Shown: positions 47,712 through 58,163 of the stretch, piece after piece
Layout of the letters: every line of letters begins with the position of its first letter
Position numbering within the stretch: position 1 is the stretch's first letter
Source of the DNA: Desulfuromonas acetoxidans DSM 684
GTDB taxonomy: Bacteria; Desulfobacterota; Desulfuromonadia; Desulfuromonadales; Desulfuromonadaceae
Reading direction: 5' to 3'
Length of the DNA stretch: 64,000 bases
NCBI RefSeq assembly: GCF_000167355.1
Contig: NZ_AAEW02000007.1
Coordinates: forward strand, 62,001 to 126,000
Position numbers and translations under genes: made by a program
The notes under the pieces: generated by a model
The model's database searches: none
Told to the model about the DNA's origin: nothing
What the model saw: only the letters and a program-made list of their open reading frames with translations

Positions 47712-47743
47712 GGCAGCAATCCCCACTGTGGAGAATTGCTGCC
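47712..47743 (-). terminator. Terminator after rpsO
   Basis: GGCAGCAAT pairs with ATTGCTGCC, extended by CTCC/GGGG with a wobble, followed on the minus strand by TTTTGATTT, 7 bases after the rpsO stop. Confidence 0.8.
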
Positions 47744-47749
47744 ATCTTC

Positions 47750-48025
47750 CTAACGACGAATTCCCAGGCGGGAAATAATGCTGCGATAACGCTCAATGTC
47801 GTTTTTTTTCAGGTAGTCAAGCAAACGACGACGCTTGCCGACAATCTTCAACAAACCACGACGGGAATGATGATCTTTCTTGTGGGTACGGAAATGTTCC
47901 GTCAGATACGTAATACGCTCGCTAAGCAGAGCAATCTGTACTTCCGGAGACCCGGTATCGCCCTCTTGGGCTTGAAATTCCTTAATAATTTCTTGCTTTT
48001 TCTCTGTGGCCAACACTAGTGCCAT
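47750..48025 (-). CDS. rpsO: Ribosomal protein S15
   Basis: A 30S primary binding protein for 16S rRNA. The chain has [20 protein letters not shown], the conserved [19 protein letters not shown] and ends [14 protein letters not shown]. The ATG at 48025 gives 91 residues, but GGAG abuts it directly; the GTG at 48016 (88 residues) has better spacing, so the true N-terminus may be three residues shorter. It follows truB by 144 bases. Confidence 0.96.
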   Translation of the reverse strand: MALVLATEKKQEIIKEFQAQEGDTGSPEVQIALLSERITYLTEHFRTHKKDHHSRRGLLKIVGKRRRLLDYLKKNDIERYRSIISRLGIRR

Positions 48026-48169
48026 CTCCTTTCGAACTCAAATAAGTCCGGTTTCCCGGTGTAGATTGTAAAATACTGCCAGTTCTTACCATATATATGT
48101 AGGCCTGTAAAGGCGAAAGCGCGCTCTTAGCAGGCTATTGAAAAATAGCCTTGAGCCTTATCCCTTCCA

Positions 48170-49069
48170 CTAAACCCCCTGTGGAAATACTTTCAATAGT
48201 TTGTAGTCACCGCGCTCGTCCAGCTCGTGTTCAGGATCGTATTGCGCAATGGCCATCAGAGTGTTGTCATGCATCAGACATACAGTTTGTAACGCATCCA
48301 TGGTCGGCGCATTAGAGACATCCCCCTGACGTGGCGGAATACCATCTCGCAAACGAGACACACCTTGCTCAGCGAGTTGCACCTGCAGCATACCATGAAG
48401 TGCATCAAGAGCCGGTAACGGTTCAAACTCGCCCGCCATCAACTGGTCAACGGTAATTGCCATCGTTTCATCAAATGCCCCGCTACGTGTCCGGCGCAGC
48501 GATGTCATGCACGCACCACACCCCAACTCAAGACCAATATCATGGCACAAAGTGCGAATATAGGTGCCCTTGCTGCACGCAACAACGATGGTAATTTCAT
48601 CACCCTCAACCGCCTCGACAACCAGCGATTCAATACTAATAGAGCGTTTCTGCCGCTCTATCTCCACCCCTTTACGAGCCAGACGATAGAGAGGAACACC
48701 ATCTTTTTTCAGCGCAGAAAACATTGGAGGGATCTGTTCAATCTGGCCGACAAACTGATGGCAAACATCTTCAATCTGCTGACGCGTGACAGCCGATGCA
48801 TCATGCTGCTGCTGAACTTGGCCGGTAATATCCTGCGAATCCGTGACCAACCCCAACTTCATTGTTGCCCGGTACGTCTTGTCTTGCGCCATCAGATACT
48901 CGATCAAGCGGGTACACTGACCAACACCGACCAAAAGCACCCCTGTCGCCAGAGGATCGAGGGTTCCGGCATGGCCGACCCGACGCACCTTGCAGGCACG
49001 ACGCACCCGTTGCACCACCGCATGGGACGACATCCCCTGCGGTTTATCAATCACCAGCAATCCGTTCAT
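48170..49069 (-). CDS. truB: tRNA pseudouridine-55 synthase
   Basis: A 299-residue TruB that makes pseudouridine 55 in the T-loop of tRNAs. N-terminal GLLVIDKPQGMSSHAVV, catalytic Asp in GHAGTLDPLATGVL, and CSKGTYIRTLCHDIGLELG are diagnostic. A C-terminal extension of the PUA-like type is visible (FEPLPALDALHG to the end). Its ATG overlaps the nrnA stop by 4 bases. Confidence 0.97.
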   Translation of the reverse strand: MNGLLVIDKPQGMSSHAVVQRVRRACKVRRVGHAGTLDPLATGVLLVGVGQCTRLIEYLMAQDKTYRATMKLGLVTDSQDITGQVQQQHDASAVTRQQIEDVCHQFVGQIEQIPPMFSALKKDGVPLYRLARKGVEIERQKRSISIESLVVEAVEGDEITIVVACSKGTYIRTLCHDIGLELGCGACMTSLRRTRSGAFDETMAITVDQLMAGEFEPLPALDALHGMLQVQLAEQGVSRLRDGIPPRQGDVSNAPTMDALQTVCLMHDNTLMAIAQYDPEHELDERGDYKLLKVFPQGV

Positions 49070-50037
49070 TGAGCCGCGCTGAACGCTCCGAGACGTTCAA
49101 AAACCTGGGTATGCACCTCATCCAGAGTTCCGTGCAACACGGCACCTGCCGCATTATGGTGCCCACCACCGCCCAATTCACGGGCCAAAGCACCAACATC
49201 GACGGTTCCCTTGGAACGCATCCCTAGCTTATAGCTGTTTTGATCCAACTCACGGAAAAACAATGCGACTTCAACGCCATGGATCGACCGGGGATAGTTG
49301 ACAAAGCTGTCTGCCATATCCGGACCAATACCCAGTTCATCCAACATCTGCTGTGTTACAGTCATTGCGGCATACTGTCTGCAGTCGGAAACACGCAAGG
49401 TATTCAGGGACATGCCGAGCAATTGCAGCCGCTCCACTTCCTGACTTTCATACAGACCGCCAGCCACCATCCACGGATCAACACCAAGTGCTACCATTTC
49501 TCCGGCAACAGCAAAAGCCTCAGGATCCGCACTGGAGTAGCGAAACGACCCGGTATCAGACAAAATTCCGGTATAAATACACAATGCAACCTCGGTACTG
49601 ATGGTGTAATCACACGCCATCAACACCCGGTACAGCATGGCTGCTGTTGCACTGCATTTGTCATCAACAAGATAAATATCACCAAAGTCTTCCGAAAACG
49701 GATGGTGGTCAATATTGATCAGAGTGGTGCACAAGTTACGTGCGTCCAGGCGCGCCCGGCGTAATTCTCCGGCATCAAGAATCACAATCACGTCAAAATG
49801 TTCCGATGCGGCAATCTCGCTGACTACCGTGTCGGCTCCGGGTAGAAAACAAAACTTGTCCGGCACACCGTCGACATTGTAGGCAACAACATCCTTGCCC
49901 ATCTCTCGCAGCGCATTGGTCAGTGCCAGAGTGGAAGACATGGCATCACCATCGGGCCCTTCATGGGCAGCAATCAAAAATCGCTGTCCCGACGCCAGAG
50001 CGTCAACAGTCGCCTGTAACGGATCATTCATCGTCAT
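49066..50037 (-). CDS. nrnA: DHH-family oligoribonuclease/pAp phosphatase
   Basis: A 323-residue NrnA-type phosphoesterase that degrades very short RNA and 3'-phosphoadenosine 5'-phosphate. Motifs: HEGPDGDAMSSTL (motif I), ILDAGEL (II), NIDHHPFSEDFGD (III, the DHH), TGILSDTGSFRYSS (IV) and the DHHA1 GGGGHHNAAGAVL near the end. It starts within the 3' end of rbfA (14-base overlap; an ATG 6 bases further in is also possible). The rbfA-nrnA-truB order is common. Confidence 0.93.
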   Translation of the reverse strand: MTMNDPLQATVDALASGQRFLIAAHEGPDGDAMSSTLALTNALREMGKDVVAYNVDGVPDKFCFLPGADTVVSEIAASEHFDVIVILDAGELRRARLDARNLCTTLINIDHHPFSEDFGDIYLVDDKCSATAAMLYRVLMACDYTISTEVALCIYTGILSDTGSFRYSSADPEAFAVAGEMVALGVDPWMVAGGLYESQEVERLQLLGMSLNTLRVSDCRQYAAMTVTQQMLDELGIGPDMADSFVNYPRSIHGVEVALFFRELDQNSYKLGMRSKGTVDVGALARELGGGGHHNAAGAVLHGTLDEVHTQVFERLGAFSAAQ

Positions 50038-50383
50038 CGTGAGTTATCCCGGCTTCTTTGAGGAGTTCTTCAATGTGACTGCCGTAAGCAATGGACGTAT
50101 CGTATTTAAAAACCAGGTCAGGGACATGGCGCAATTTCATGCGCTTGCCCAGTTCCCGACGCAAAAACGGCACCGCACTGTCAAGGCCCTGCTGCGTTTT
50201 CTCCGCATCAGCCTCTTCCCCCATAACGGTAAAGAAGATTTTAGCATGACGCAAATCACTGGAGATATCCACCGATGTAATGGTGACAAAACCTACACGT
50301 GGATCGCGCAAGCCACGAAGCATGATATCTGAAATTTCTTTATGGATCTGTTCTGCGACCCGATAGGTGCGTTGTGTTGCCAC
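50024..50383 (-). CDS. rbfA: Ribosome-binding factor A
   Basis: A 119-residue KH-like 30S maturation factor. Typical sequence: RTYRVAEQIHKEISDIMLRG, RVGFVTITSVDISSDLRHAK and the RRELGKRMKLRHVPDLVFKY stretch. The start is GTG with AAAGGA 7 bases upstream, 96 bases after infB. Confidence 0.95.
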   Translation of the reverse strand: MATQRTYRVAEQIHKEISDIMLRGLRDPRVGFVTITSVDISSDLRHAKIFFTVMGEEADAEKTQQGLDSAVPFLRRELGKRMKLRHVPDLVFKYDTSIAYGSHIEELLKEAGITHDDDE

Positions 50384-50479
50384 GGTAAATCCTTTGTGTC
50401 ATTCCGAGCTGAGTGCCTATATACAGGACTGCCGACAGCGATCATGCGACCACCATCGGCAGCACATTTAATCGGGTCA

Positions 50480-53251
50480 CTACAGTTCGGTCTTTGTTTC
50501 TTCCATTTCGTAGGCTTCGATAATATCGCCGACTTTGATGTCGTTATATTTCTCCAGGCCGATACCACACTCGTACCCGGTCGCGACTTCCTTAACATCG
50601 TCCTTGAAGCGTTTCAAAGAGTTGAGCGAGCCTTCCCAGACAACGATGCTGTCGCGCACCAAACGAACCTGCGCATTGCGGTGAACTTTGCCATCAATAA
50701 CCATACAACCGGCAATGGTTCCGACCTTCGAAACGTTGAATGTTTCGCGCACTTCGAGACGGCCCAGATGCTTTTCGCGCAGTGTCGGCGCCAGCAGTCC
50801 TTCCATCGCATCACGAATATCATTCACCGCATCATAGATGATGCTGTAGAGGCGAATGTCAACATGTTCTTTTTCCGCCAGTTGTGCTGCCTTCGGTTCA
50901 GGACGAACACTGAAACCGATGATAATGGCGTCGGAAGCAGAGGCCAGTGACACGTCACTCTCTGTAATACCACCGACACCGGTATGAACAACCGTCAGGC
51001 GGCACGTGTCTGTGGTCAGCTTGCTTAGAGAGTCCTTCACAGCCTCAACCGAACCCTGAACGTCTGCTTTGACGATAACCTTGAGTTCCTCGACATTGCC
51101 TTCCTGAATCCGTGCGTAGAGCTGATCCAGGGACAAACGGCTGTTCTTGGCCAGCTCAGTTTCACGAATCTTCTGCTGACGATGTTGAGCAACTTCCTTG
51201 GCGGTTTTTTCATTTTCCAGAGCGTGGAGGGTATCACCGGCATCGGGCACGCCCTGCAGACCGGTTACCTCAACCGGAATCGACGGACCAGCCTCCTTGA
51301 CGGCAACACCACGGTCATTGATCATGGTTCGCACACGACCAAAATGGAGTCCGGCAACAATCGGGTCACCAACATGCAACGTGCCATCCTGAACCAGAAC
51401 AGTTGCAACAGCACCACGGCCTTTGTCTAGACGGGCCTCAACAATGGTACCTTTACAGCGCTTTGTCGGATCAGCTTTCAGTTCAAGAACCTCTGCCTGC
51501 AACAAAACCATCTCAAGTAATTGATCCAGGTTCTGTCGTTTCTTGGCCGAGACCTCAACAAAGATGGTATCGCCGCCCCACTCTTCAGGAACCATCTCAA
51601 ACTCGGTCAGCTCCTGCTTGACCCGTTCAGAGTTGGCACCCGGCTTATCGATCTTGTTCACAGCAACAATCATCGGCACGCCGGCATCTTTAGAGTGACT
51701 GATCGCCTCTTTGGTCTGCGGCATAACACCGTCATCAGCAGCGACCACCAGGATAACAATATCCGTCACCTGAGCACCGCGGGAACGCATTGCGGTAAAC
51801 GCTTCGTGACCCGGGGTATCCAGGAACGAGATGGTTTTGTCATGCACCTGGACATCATAGGCGCCAATGTGCTGGGTAATACCACCAGCTTCACCATCAG
51901 CGATATTCGCTTGGCGAATAGCGTCGAGCAAACTGGTTTTACCATGGTCAACGTGACCCATGATGGTCACCACGGCGGGACGTTCCTGGAGATTTTCGCT
52001 TTTGCTCTCCCCGGTCTCCTGCAAATCGTCACTACTCAGAACACTCAGTTCGTCAAAAGCGACGTTTTCAACTTCATAATTAAAATCAGCCGCAAGAATC
52101 GCTGCAGTTTCAAAATCGAGGGGATGGTTAATGGTAACCATACTCCCCTGACGCATCAGTTCGCGAATCAGGTCATTCGCCTTGACCCCCATCCGCTTGG
52201 CTAATTCACCAACGGTGATCACATCACTGATACGAATTTTCCGTTTAATTGCCTTGGGCACCGTAATCTCGGTCTGCTTAGGCATCTTCTGGTTTTTCTT
52301 CTGGCGGCGCATTTTCCCGCCACGGTCCGGCTCGAAAACCTCCATGCGGTCACGGCGTCGACGTTGCTCACGACCAGCTCCATTCGAAGCGTAATCGTTG
52401 TTCTTACCTTTTTTCTTCTTACGGTTGCCCCGATCACGTGAAGGATCTTCAACGGGAACGTTCGGAGCCATCGGTGTGCGATTCGCTGCCGGGCGTGCAG
52501 GGGCACCTCCAGCATCCTTACGCTCAGGACGTGCACCACCTTGCGGTTTGGGACGAGGAGAGCTTTTCTTACCACGACCTCCACCTTCATTACGCAATGC
52601 CGATTGGGGCAGTTCAACGCGACCAAGGATTTTCGCGCCACCTGTAGGCTTGGCGACCGTTTCTTTGCCTTCTGATGCCGATGCGACAATGGCGGCGACG
52701 TTGCGAGTTGCCGCTTTACGCTTAACCGGTTCCGGTTTTTCTTCAACCACCTTTTCAGGCTCATCAGTCGGTGCCGCAACCGCTTCGGGCTTGGCTTTCG
52801 GTGCTTCCGGCTCTACGGGTTCAGCGACAGGCTGTTCTTCAACAACAGCTTCAGGCGTCTCTTCCGGTTCCGGGTGAGGCTCGGGAACGGCTTCAACAAC
52901 AGGAGGCTCCTCAGCCACTTCAGCTTCCACCTCAACACTAGATTCGGGAGTTTCAGCAACGGGTTCTGCAACCTCAACTTCCGGCTCAGCTTTGGGTTCT
53001 TCAACCGGCTTTGGCGGCTCAGCTTTACGGCGCCGACGAATCAGTCCGGTGTTGATCCGTTTTTCATCAAAAACCGGCTCTTCCGGTGCCTCTGGTGTTT
53101 CTTTTTTCTCGCCCAGAGACTTCACGACTTCCTCGTCAACCACGCTCATATGACTTTTCGCCTCAATTCCTGCCTGCTGCAAACGTTCAAGCAATTCTTT
53201 ATTTTCCAGACCCATTCGCTGTGCCAGTTCGTAGATTCTAATTTTTGCCAT
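50480..53251 (-). CDS. infB: Translation initiation factor IF-2
   Basis: A 923-residue GTPase that delivers initiator tRNA to the 30S subunit. It starts with the IF2_N helix ([20 protein letters not shown]), then a Glu/Pro/Ala-rich linker (about residues 60-180) and a basic Gly/Arg/Lys region. A second IF2_N domain precedes the G domain with [15 protein letters not shown] (G1, about residue 435), [15 protein letters not shown] (G3) and NKIDKPGAN (G4). C-terminal domains 2-4 follow. It overlaps the ylxRQ stop by one base. Confidence 0.98.
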   Translation of the reverse strand: MAKIRIYELAQRMGLENKELLERLQQAGIEAKSHMSVVDEEVVKSLGEKKETPEAPEEPVFDEKRINTGLIRRRRKAEPPKPVEEPKAEPEVEVAEPVAETPESSVEVEAEVAEEPPVVEAVPEPHPEPEETPEAVVEEQPVAEPVEPEAPKAKPEAVAAPTDEPEKVVEEKPEPVKRKAATRNVAAIVASASEGKETVAKPTGGAKILGRVELPQSALRNEGGGRGKKSSPRPKPQGGARPERKDAGGAPARPAANRTPMAPNVPVEDPSRDRGNRKKKKGKNNDYASNGAGREQRRRRDRMEVFEPDRGGKMRRQKKNQKMPKQTEITVPKAIKRKIRISDVITVGELAKRMGVKANDLIRELMRQGSMVTINHPLDFETAAILAADFNYEVENVAFDELSVLSSDDLQETGESKSENLQERPAVVTIMGHVDHGKTSLLDAIRQANIADGEAGGITQHIGAYDVQVHDKTISFLDTPGHEAFTAMRSRGAQVTDIVILVVAADDGVMPQTKEAISHSKDAGVPMIVAVNKIDKPGANSERVKQELTEFEMVPEEWGGDTIFVEVSAKKRQNLDQLLEMVLLQAEVLELKADPTKRCKGTIVEARLDKGRGAVATVLVQDGTLHVGDPIVAGLHFGRVRTMINDRGVAVKEAGPSIPVEVTGLQGVPDAGDTLHALENEKTAKEVAQHRQQKIRETELAKNSRLSLDQLYARIQEGNVEELKVIVKADVQGSVEAVKDSLSKLTTDTCRLTVVHTGVGGITESDVSLASASDAIIIGFSVRPEPKAAQLAEKEHVDIRLYSIIYDAVNDIRDAMEGLLAPTLREKHLGRLEVRETFNVSKVGTIAGCMVIDGKVHRNAQVRLVRDSIVVWEGSLNSLKRFKDDVKEVATGYECGIGLEKYNDIKVGDIIEAYEMEETKTEL

Positions 53252-53847
53252 CAGAATTCCCCCATTACATCTCTATATCGTTGCAGCTCGTGATTTAATG
53301 TTTGCGCCAACGGACTTTTCGTCACAGCCATCACACTGCGTTCCGACAGGCCTAACGCGCGTCCCAAGGTCGCTTTATCAAAACACTCAATCAGCGGTAT
53401 GCAGGCACGTGCGGTTTGCTGCCGCACTTTGGAACCAACATTTTGCGTCACATCGCTGGACAAAAGCACCATGGCAATCTCTGCCGGTTTCTTCAGGGTT
53501 GCCAGCACCATCTGACTGCCACTGGCAACCAGACCGGCTTTTCGTGCCATGCCGATCAAATTGAGGATTCGTATCTCCACCTGTTGGCGAAGTTCTCCGA
53601 TCAGCGATTCGATGTCAACATCAATTTGAGCATTTTTCATGGACCGTACAAACGCGCGGCGTTGTACAGCCCGGGTAATACATTCCCGATTAAAGCAGGT
53701 ATAAGCACCGCGTCCCGGCAGCTTGTGCTGATAATCGACCACAAGTCGTCCATCGGGAGCAACGACATAACGAATCAGTTCATCCTGATCCGCACTGCGC
53801 CGACAAGCAACACAGCTTCTTTGTGGTCGGTGTATCTGCTTCGACAC
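53251..53847 (-). CDS. YlxR-YlxQ (DUF448 / L7Ae-like) fusion protein
   Basis: A 198-residue RNA-binding protein. The N-terminal 85 residues are YlxR (DUF448): [18 protein letters not shown] and [19 protein letters not shown]. The C-terminal part is YlxQ, an L7Ae-like domain ([37 protein letters not shown]). In Bacillus these are separate genes between nusA and infB; fusion is common in this group. Start is GTG at 53847, 6 bases after the nusA stop. Confidence 0.92.
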   Translation of the reverse strand: MSKQIHRPQRSCVACRRSADQDELIRYVVAPDGRLVVDYQHKLPGRGAYTCFNRECITRAVQRRAFVRSMKNAQIDVDIESLIGELRQQVEIRILNLIGMARKAGLVASGSQMVLATLKKPAEIAMVLLSSDVTQNVGSKVRQQTARACIPLIECFDKATLGRALGLSERSVMAVTKSPLAQTLNHELQRYRDVMGEF

Positions 53848-53853
53848 GTCCAG

Positions 53854-55020
53854 TTACTCTTCTTCCTCAGCCGGTGCAGGCGTTTCATCAACAGCAGGCT
53901 CTTCGACAGAAACACTTTGCTCTTCAGACTCAGCCACTGCTTCAGCTTCACTCTCTTCAGCGGAGCGGTTTTCTTCCTGCTCAATTTCCGCAGCGCGAGT
54001 TTCACTCTTGATGTCAATCTTCCAACCGATCAGGCGTGCAGCCAGTCGGACATTCTGGCCTTTCTTACCAATAGCCAGCGACAATTGATCATCAGGAACA
54101 ATGATCTCCATGGCCTGCTCTTCATTGTCCACATAAACACGTGACACATCCGCAGGTGCCAGCGCAGAGCAGGCAAAACGCGCCATGTCCGGCGTCCAGG
54201 GGATAATATCAATCTTTTCCCCACGAAGCTCGGAAACAACATTCTGTACGCGAGAACCACGCATACCGACACAGGCGCCGACCGGATCAACATCAGGATC
54301 ATGCGAAACCACAGCAATTTTAGCCCGGCTGCCCGGCTCACGTGAGCACGAGACGATTTCGACAATACCCTCGGAGATCTCAGGAACCTCAGTCTTAAAC
54401 AGCTCAATAACCAAGCTGGGATGCGTGCGAGACAAGATGATCTGAGGCCCCTTGGGCGACATTTTCACCTCAGCAATATAAGCACGAACCCGGTCAGCCT
54501 GGCGATAATTTTCGCGTGGCACCTGTTCACGATGCGGCAGCAACGCTTCAGCACGACCAAGGTCGACAATCAGGTCACCACGTTCGTAGCGACGCACAAT
54601 GCCATTGACCAGTTCACCAACGCGATCTTTAAATTCGTTGTAGACCCCTTCGCGCTCCGCCTCACGAACCTTCTGGATGATCACCTGCTTAGCGGTTTGG
54701 GCAGCAATACGACTAAAACTGCCGGAATCCATCTTCATACCAAGAGAGTCGCCACATTCCACGTCGGGATCGATTTCACGCGCCTCCTCAAGGTCAATTT
54801 CCTTGTAGGAATCCTGAACTTCGTCAACCACGGTGACAAACTCAAACAGTTCAACTTCGCCCTGCTCGGTATTGTAGTGGGCCTCAAGTTCACGTGTGTT
54901 ACGATATTTTTTGTTGGCCGCTGAAAGAACAGCGGACTCCAGAGCTTCAACCAGAATATCCCGGTCCACACCTTTGTCTTTCACGACCTGATCAATGACG
55001 TGGTTGAGATTAGCAACCAT
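53854..55020 (-). CDS. nusA: Transcription termination/antitermination factor NusA
   Basis: A 388-residue NusA. The N-terminal RNA polymerase-binding domain ([18 protein letters not shown]), S1 domain ([25 protein letters not shown]), and two KH domains ([38 protein letters not shown]) are complete. It ends in an acidic tail ([11 protein letters not shown] and similar) instead of the helical AR repeats of E. coli. It lies in the classic rimP-nusA-infB operon. Confidence 0.97.
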   Translation of the reverse strand: MVANLNHVIDQVVKDKGVDRDILVEALESAVLSAANKKYRNTRELEAHYNTEQGEVELFEFVTVVDEVQDSYKEIDLEEAREIDPDVECGDSLGMKMDSGSFSRIAAQTAKQVIIQKVREAEREGVYNEFKDRVGELVNGIVRRYERGDLIVDLGRAEALLPHREQVPRENYRQADRVRAYIAEVKMSPKGPQIILSRTHPSLVIELFKTEVPEISEGIVEIVSCSREPGSRAKIAVVSHDPDVDPVGACVGMRGSRVQNVVSELRGEKIDIIPWTPDMARFACSALAPADVSRVYVDNEEQAMEIIVPDDQLSLAIGKKGQNVRLAARLIGWKIDIKSETRAAEIEQEENRSAEESEAEAVAESEEQSVSVEEPAVDETPAPAEEEE

Positions 55021-55123
55021 TTTAACTCTCCTATGTTGTACTCGCTAAATACCGGCACAGTGGAACTGTGGCGGGATTAATCATCCGGCAATAAGCTGAG
55101 CAGCAGACCTTTGCCGCATGCGC

Positions 55124-55612
55124 TTAAAACTGCGGTTCGAGGTTAATCGTTTCCAAGCTGTCCAGAGGCAACTCTACACGACCACCTTCTTTATCATTCT
55201 GTTCAATGAAAACCACGTCATCTTCAAGACCCAGTAATTCACCGATAAACGTTTTGCGCTGATATCCACGCAGATCAGGATCGATCGCCTGCAGGGTTTT
55301 GGCGCGAACCATCTCACCTTTAAAGCGCTCGAAATCTGCTTCTTTTTTCAGAGGGCGATCGATTCCCGGCGAGGAAACTTCGAGGCGATAGGCCACCTCA
55401 ATAACCTCTTCGACATCAAGAATCAGACTCAGCTCACGACTGCAGTCGGCACAATCGTCAAGGTTGACACCACCCGGTTTATCAATAAACAGACGCAGCA
55501 ACCACTCGGAACCCTGAGAAAAAAACTCAATATCCACCAACTCAAGCCCTTGTTCTTCAAGGATGGGCTCAGCCAGTTCGATCACCTTATTTAAAACAGC
55601 TTCGTCAGACAT
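55124..55612 (-). CDS. rimP: Ribosome maturation factor RimP
   Basis: A 162-residue 30S assembly protein. It has LEEQGLELVDIEFFSQGSEW, RLFIDKPGGVNLDDC, and the diagnostic YRLEVSSPGIDRPLKKEADF. ATG 55612 is used; an upstream start (55687) would include the terminator stem. The ribosome-binding site is weak. It heads the large translation operon. Confidence 0.95.
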   Translation of the reverse strand: MSDEAVLNKVIELAEPILEEQGLELVDIEFFSQGSEWLLRLFIDKPGGVNLDDCADCSRELSLILDVEEVIEVAYRLEVSSPGIDRPLKKEADFERFKGEMVRAKTLQAIDPDLRGYQRKTFIGELLGLEDDVVFIEQNDKEGGRVELPLDSLETINLEPQF

Positions 55613-55655
55613 ATCGTTACAACGGCCTTGTTCTTTGAACAAAAACGGATAAAAC

Positions 55656-55682
55656 AAAAAAAAGTGAGCAAAAAGCTCACTT
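55656..55682 (-). terminator. Terminator upstream of rimP
   Basis: AAGTGAGC pairs with GCTCACTT around TTTTT, followed on the minus strand by eight T residues. It ends the holC-rsmE-trmJ-rlmD transcript about 105 bases after its last stop. Confidence 0.9.
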
Positions 55683-55789
55683 CTCATAAATGAAAAGATT
55701 TATCCAGAAGTATGTAACACACCCACACTTCCGTGGCAAGGAAAAAGACACAACCTGTTGAAACAACTTATTATGTGACCTGCCTAAAC

Positions 55790-57064
55790 CTACTGCCGAT
55801 CCAGCACAGCGAGAACCTCAGTATGACAGGTCTGAGGGAACATGTCGAGAGCTTGAATTGACGTCACGGTATACGACTGAGCGAGCGCGGTAAGATCGCG
55901 CATCAGTGTCTGCTGATCACACGAGACATAGACAATCCGCCGTGGCCGACAACGCATCATCCCTGCAACGGCCTCGCGCGCGCCACTACGCGGCGGATCG
56001 AGAACAATAACATCAGCCGTGCGCCGCCAGCGACCGAGAAAGGTTTCGACGCTGCAGGCATGAAATGTAGCATTCGTCAGACCAAGAGTGTCGCGATTGC
56101 GATCCGCATACGAAATGGACGGGGCATAATCCTCCACTCCGACCACCGCACCCGCACGGCGTGCCAGCGGTAAAGAAAAATTGCCCATGCCGCAATACAG
56201 ATCGAGCACGGCATCCTGTGCTGTCACCTCAGCCGCTTCGATCACCCGCGCAACAAGTTGACGGTTCTGCTCCAAATGCACCTGAGCAAAGCCTCCGGGA
56301 CCATAGTGCAGTTCCATCGGCGGCTCATCCACACGAATGGCCAAATCCACCTGCCCTTGCAGCAAGATCTGAGGATTCTTGCGCCCGGTTTGCACCAGCA
56401 CCGCGCCATCAACAGCGTCCAGACAACCAGCCAGCCAGGCACAAAAAGCTTCAGTCTCAGCGCCACGGTAATGAACAATCGTGCGCAAGGCATCATCGCT
56501 CCCCACCGCCACATCAATCTGCGACACACCGGACGCGTAGACACTTCCATCGAACAGAGTCCGCCACGCTGTCATCTGGGCTGCGATAGGCAGTGCAATC
56601 ACCGGGCAATGGCGAACATCGATCACATTATGACTGCCACGACGGTAAAACCCGAGGATAAACCCCTGTGGTGAGTTATAACATTTAAATTGAACCCGGC
56701 TTCGATAGCCGAACTCTTGCGGTGCCGGCACCAAATCTCGGATGACGCCCTGATCAATGCGGCCATGACGCACGCAGCTATCTACAAAGATCTGCTGCTT
56801 CCACCGGCATTGCTGTTCATACGACAACTGCTGCCAGTCACATCCACCACAGTCTCCAAAGTGAGAGCAAGCCGGTTCCTGTCTCTGGTCGGACGGCTCA
56901 ATAACCTTGATCAATTCAGCACGGGCATAGCGTTTTTTATTCTGCACGATTTGACAAAGGATGCGATCACCCGGAATGGCGCCAAACACAAACACCGCTT
57001 TGCCATCGTGATGACCCAGACCGGCACCACCATGTGCCAGCGTCGTAACGGTCAATTCAATCAT
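55790..57064 (-). CDS. 23S rRNA (uracil-5-)-methyltransferase, RlmD-like
   Basis: A 424-residue TrmA/RumA-family enzyme. An N-terminal TRAM domain (LTVTTLAHGGAGLGHHDGKA) is followed by Fe-S cysteines CSHFGDCGGCDW, the SAM motif LDLYCGMGNFSLPLA, and catalytic VLDPPRSG and IVYVSCDQQT. It methylates a uridine at C5, probably in 23S rRNA; the exact site (1939 or 747) cannot be told. ATG 57064 overlaps the upstream stop by one base (TGATG). Confidence 0.92.
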   Translation of the reverse strand: MIELTVTTLAHGGAGLGHHDGKAVFVFGAIPGDRILCQIVQNKKRYARAELIKVIEPSDQRQEPACSHFGDCGGCDWQQLSYEQQCRWKQQIFVDSCVRHGRIDQGVIRDLVPAPQEFGYRSRVQFKCYNSPQGFILGFYRRGSHNVIDVRHCPVIALPIAAQMTAWRTLFDGSVYASGVSQIDVAVGSDDALRTIVHYRGAETEAFCAWLAGCLDAVDGAVLVQTGRKNPQILLQGQVDLAIRVDEPPMELHYGPGGFAQVHLEQNRQLVARVIEAAEVTAQDAVLDLYCGMGNFSLPLARRAGAVVGVEDYAPSISYADRNRDTLGLTNATFHACSVETFLGRWRRTADVIVLDPPRSGAREAVAGMMRCRPRRIVYVSCDQQTLMRDLTALAQSYTVTSIQALDMFPQTCHTEVLAVLDRQ

Positions 57065-57381
57065 CAACGCAGTCCTGCCAACGGCTTGACTTTACGTTGT
57101 TTCAAGCTGGCAATAAATTTGTCCGGAAAACCGCTCGATGCCATGTACGGCAAACAATTCATGCGAAACGCGCTCATCACCTCCCGCTTGGCTTCCTCCA
57201 ACATATCACCACTGATGCCCATCCGTTCCAGGCGCTGAAACTGCTCGCGACGCCCATCTTCCAACACAACAAAGACATCGATCTGAATCCGATGATAATC
57301 CCCGTAATAGCGAACCGTTTCATCAGAAAACTCGACGTTTAAACCATTTTCCAACGTCACGCCCTGCAACAGATCTTTCAT
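57064..57381 (-). CDS. Unknown protein in RNA-methyltransferase operon
   Basis: A 105-residue protein of unrecognised family. It is about half beta and half alpha (VTLENGLNVEFSDETVRYYG, RIQIDVFVVLEDGRREQFQR), with a C-terminal helix region FPDKFIASLKQRKVKPL. No catalytic motif is apparent. It overlaps trmJ-like by 4 bases and rlmD-like by one base, so it is translationally coupled to both and probably works with RNA modification. Confidence 0.75.
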   Translation of the reverse strand: MKDLLQGVTLENGLNVEFSDETVRYYGDYHRIQIDVFVVLEDGRREQFQRLERMGISGDMLEEAKREVMSAFRMNCLPYMASSGFPDKFIASLKQRKVKPLAGLR

Positions 57382-58163
57382 TGATTTTCTCCATCTGACT
57401 TTATTCGTTTTTCCAATTCCAGCTGTACCCGGTCAATACGGCTCCACAATCCGCGTAAAATACGCACATCGCGATCCGTCAAACCGTTCTTGCCAAAAAG
57501 TCGCCGAAACGAACGTAAAATATGATCCGGGTTCTGCGGATCAAGATAGTCAATCCGTGTCAGAGTTTCTTTCATATGCTGCAACATCGACTCAGTCTGG
57601 TCAATCTCGGCCAGATTGGGCTTGAGCAACTCGCCACGCGCCTCAAGACCCTGCTTGGACACTTCGTACAAGCACAAGGACACGGACTGAGCCAGGTTCA
57701 TCGACGGCATGGCATCACAGGTTGGAATGGTCAAAAAGCGCTGACACAGGTCCAGTTCCTCGTTGAGCAAGCCACAATCTTCGCGACCAAACACAAGTGC
57801 TGTATGAGTATCGTGGTCAAACCCGGCAATCATCTGTGCGGCAGCATCGGGATAAAGAAAATCATCCCGATCACGATAACGGCCAAAACGGCGCGTGGTA
57901 CCAAAGGCATATTGACAGCCGTGCAACGCCTCTTCCAGAGAGGAATAAATTGTGGCGCTTTCCAGAACATAGCCGGCCTTGACCGCCATTTGTCGGGCTT
58001 CCTGGCGCAGATGATCGGTCTGCGGATTAACCAGACGTAAATCACTGAAACCAAAATTACCCATCGCTCGGCACACCGAGCCGATATTCAATGGCCCCTG
58101 CGGTTCGACGAGAACAATAGCGAGCTGAGCCGCGATATCCGGATTGTGTTGATTTTCAGGCAT
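57378..58163 (-). CDS. trmJ: SpoU-family RNA 2'-O-methyltransferase, TrmJ-like
   Basis: A 261-residue SPOUT methyltransferase. Motif 1 is in LVEPQGPLNIGSVCRAMGNF, motif 2 in ALVFGREDCGLLNEEL, and motif 3 in PSMNLAQSVSLCLYEV, the TrmJ/LasT pattern (2'-O-methylation at tRNA position 32). The C-terminal helical extension (MKETLTRIDYLDPQNPDHIL) fits TrmJ. It overlaps rsmE by 8 bases. Confidence 0.9.
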   Translation of the reverse strand: MPENQHNPDIAAQLAIVLVEPQGPLNIGSVCRAMGNFGFSDLRLVNPQTDHLRQEARQMAVKAGYVLESATIYSSLEEALHGCQYAFGTTRRFGRYRDRDDFLYPDAAAQMIAGFDHDTHTALVFGREDCGLLNEELDLCQRFLTIPTCDAMPSMNLAQSVSLCLYEVSKQGLEARGELLKPNLAEIDQTESMLQHMKETLTRIDYLDPQNPDHILRSFRRLFGKNGLTDRDVRILRGLWSRIDRVQLELEKRIKSDGENQ

